From an uncultured Prevotella sp. (GTDB lineage Bacteria; Bacteroidota; Bacteroidia; Bacteroidales; Bacteroidaceae): 8,077 nt of DNA. The DNA lies in assembly GCA_945827565.1 (NCBI GenBank), contig CALZNR010000048.1, positions 1 through 8,077 on the forward strand, given 5' to 3'. Each line of letters begins with the position of its first letter. Positions within the stretch are counted from its first letter, which is position 1. Of this stretch, positions 7,701-8,077 are shown piece after piece. Under the pieces are notes generated by a model. It worked only from the letters and a program-made list of their open reading frames with translations. It ran no database searches and had not been told where the DNA came from. The position numbers and the translations under genes were made by a program.

Positions 7701-7986
7701 CGACAAGAAATCGTATGCCATGGTCACCCACGATGCTTCGCAGCAGGTAAGTCTGAAAACAGGTGATGAGATACGCGCCGACTTCTATGTGGATGGCAAG
7801 ATGCGGTGCAGGATAGACTATCTGAATGTCAAGATAGAAAGTGTCTCTGATGGTATCAACGAGCTCCTTGCTCCTGCACATTCTCAGATGGATGCTCCTG
7901 TATATGACCTGACAGGACGCCGTGTGGAGGTGATGAAACAGGGCGGCATGTATATCCGCGGAGGCAAGAAGTTCATCTGCAGATAG
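4705..7986 (+). CDS. Secreted bifunctional pectin enzyme: GH105-type hydrolase + PL1 pectate lyase + Fn3-like and C-terminal sorting domains
   Basis: 1093 residues. A signal peptide spans about 1-20 (SAVA|QSD). Residues ~30-395 are a GH105/GH88-type unsaturated uronyl hydrolase: the candidate catalytic aspartates are D110 (HNAD) and D155 (WYWID), matching YteR D88 and D143, and the WSRGNGW box (232-238) is present. Residues ~409-700 are a PL1 pectate lyase with ITGGYGG, calcium-site candidates D513, D542 and D546, the VWVDH motif (523-527), K566 in HDHDK and the catalytic arginine candidate R598 in RNPR. Residues ~720-808 and ~812-910 look like two Fn3-type beta domains. Residues ~920-1046 (starting EAED) form an unassigned beta-rich region resembling a CBM6/35-type module. 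The last 28 residues (VYDLTGRRV...GMYIRGGKK) resemble a T9SS type A signal. The lyase should cut pectate to 4,5-unsaturated products and the hydrolase remove the unsaturated uronate. Two departures: R212 where YteR has H189, and G603 where PL1 enzymes usually have Arg. Start ATG 4705 gives a clean signal peptide. It stands alone here, with no susC/susD seen. Confidence 0.92.
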   Translation: MKTAVFFLSAFMSLSLSAVAQSDVFSSDTVTHTSENVAQYFMNSTPDVGADSYVGGKKRNSRIWTRGVFYEGLLNIYREKQRTDWLQYAIDWGEFHQWQTCSDSQLHNADFLCCGQSYIDLYLMDETKSERLAHVKQRIDELMETNDKADWYWIDAIQMAMPIYARLGSITGNTDYWERMYTKYTYTRNQHGGSKKGGGSPLFNTETGLWYRDYQYDPPYKDLTETDKDCYWSRGNGWVYMALARVMQFTPDTEAHRAEYVADFVAMSQGLLNCQRADGSWNVSLAAPTNYGEAGSEGPEMTGTSLFVGGMAWGIRTGLLDEATYLPAVKKGWQAMRRAVHDDTGFVGYMQGTGAKPEDGGVITYNSVPNFEDFGIGCWLWGAAEVHALCKQLEQAQVAAPAGSHEWSGLVGFANYNDMRNGITGGYGGSVVRVNNRTDFARYIGDNIPRVVILEGKLEGTGVNRKKDIISVGSNKTIVGAGTDATLYGIGLDINGKENIIIRNLTIFDADPDAIACRDAHHVWVDHCDLSSEHDNTKEDWDGLLDFTIGSSYLTASWNKFHDHDKVSVCNSGTMHYEDNGKIRLTYHHNAFQRTTQRNPRVGYGLGHVFNNYYEDISSYCIGTHTQAKVLSENNYFSENANKPFNQMYSATAHDASHGEIGEVGSYFGKALDSSPLNQPTGTSFVPSQYYQYGHLLDVASALPSVVAEYAGPKEGLEKEAILWPGNGASDISCDAQLLWGPLENVKETKVWIGETPATLTYNAEASSNGATPGRMVLQPATTYYWKVQTIFEDNSSCFTPMYSFTTAAEVASRPYPADGETNAPLHEAVEEKKACGPMTLRWRPAFDAKEYRVYVSEPNGSEAILSVGSTSATFINPGYLNYGADYVWRVDVVTSDGRELKGDEWHFSSPAALMNEGKTEAEDMARSAYVYKEYSDGSWYQSSGNYATVGEAGPGSLTGIWNGPDATCTLSLTYWNETSGAAGFFMFVNNQLLESWNGDKKSYAMVTHDASQQVSLKTGDEIRADFYVDGKMRCRIDYLNVKIESVSDGINELLAPAHSQMDAPVYDLTGRRVEVMKQGGMYIRGGKKFICR

Positions 7987-7987
7987 T

Positions 7988-8015
7988 CTCTCGTGATGAT
8001 TCCTGACCGCGAGAG
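7988..8015 (+). terminator. Weak hairpin after the pectinase gene, possible terminator
   Basis: CTCTCG (7988-7993) and CGAGAG (8010-8015) can pair, leaving a 16-base loop, directly after the pectinase stop codon. The stem is short, the loop long, and there is no T run after it. Position is the main argument; it may be chance. Confidence 0.22.
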
Positions 8016-8077
8016 GCTTGGTGGATTCTGGTGGTGCAAGGGCATGTTATTTATTTTGCGCAAGGACTTTGGAGAAA

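Noticed and set aside
8047..8077. Possible tail of a convergent minus-strand gene (reads FSKVLAQNK then stop)
   Set aside because: Only nine codons are visible and any random frame could give this; no family evidence.

Overview
The window looks like a chromosomal segment from a member of the Bacteroidales, with Prevotella/Segatella or a related genus most likely. Three things point there. The promoters fit the Bacteroidota consensus (TTTG, about 20 bases, TAnnTTTG). Translation starts sit behind A/T-rich leaders without strong Shine-Dalgarno sequences. The large exported pectin enzyme ends in a tail resembling a type IX secretion (T9SS) signal. Genus and species cannot be fixed from this sequence alone.

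Left arm (1-3500, minus strand): four genes read leftward as one probable operon: a GNAT acetyltransferase, an exported SGNH/GDSL hydrolase, lutA, and lutB, which runs off the left edge lacking only its last few residues. GNAT/SGNH and lutA/lutB each overlap by four bases (ATGA), and the SGNH-lutA gap is 27 bases. LutA and LutB are iron-sulfur subunits of the LutABC system that oxidises L-lactate to pyruvate; lutC is expected just beyond the left edge but is not seen. The acetyltransferase and esterase-like gene are unusual leaders for a lut operon.

Middle (3501-3826): a divergent control region. It holds a good leftward promoter for the lut-containing operon and a good rightward promoter for the next gene. 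A perfect 9+2+9 palindrome covers the -33 box of the leftward promoter, and a tandem 10-bp repeat lies between the two promoters. This is the best regulatory candidate in the window.

Right arm (3827-8077, plus strand): a seven-helix BI-1 family membrane protein, then a strong 11-bp-stem hairpin, then a 1093-residue exported multidomain enzyme. That enzyme joins a GH105-type unsaturated uronyl hydrolase and a PL1 pectate lyase in one chain. Two Fn3-like beta domains, an unassigned beta-sandwich that may bind carbohydrate, and a T9SS-like tail follow. Lyase and hydrolase would act in sequence: the lyase makes 4,5-unsaturated uronate ends and the hydrolase removes them. No susC/susD pair, sensor or transporter is seen, so the window does not show whether the gene belongs to a polysaccharide utilization locus. 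The last ~90 bases hold no gene that can be supported.

No tRNA, rRNA, CRISPR array or insertion sequence was recognised. I do not see an undescribed multigene system. The most interesting items are the fused pectinase with its unusual active-site positions and unassigned C-terminal domain, and the palindrome over the lut promoter.
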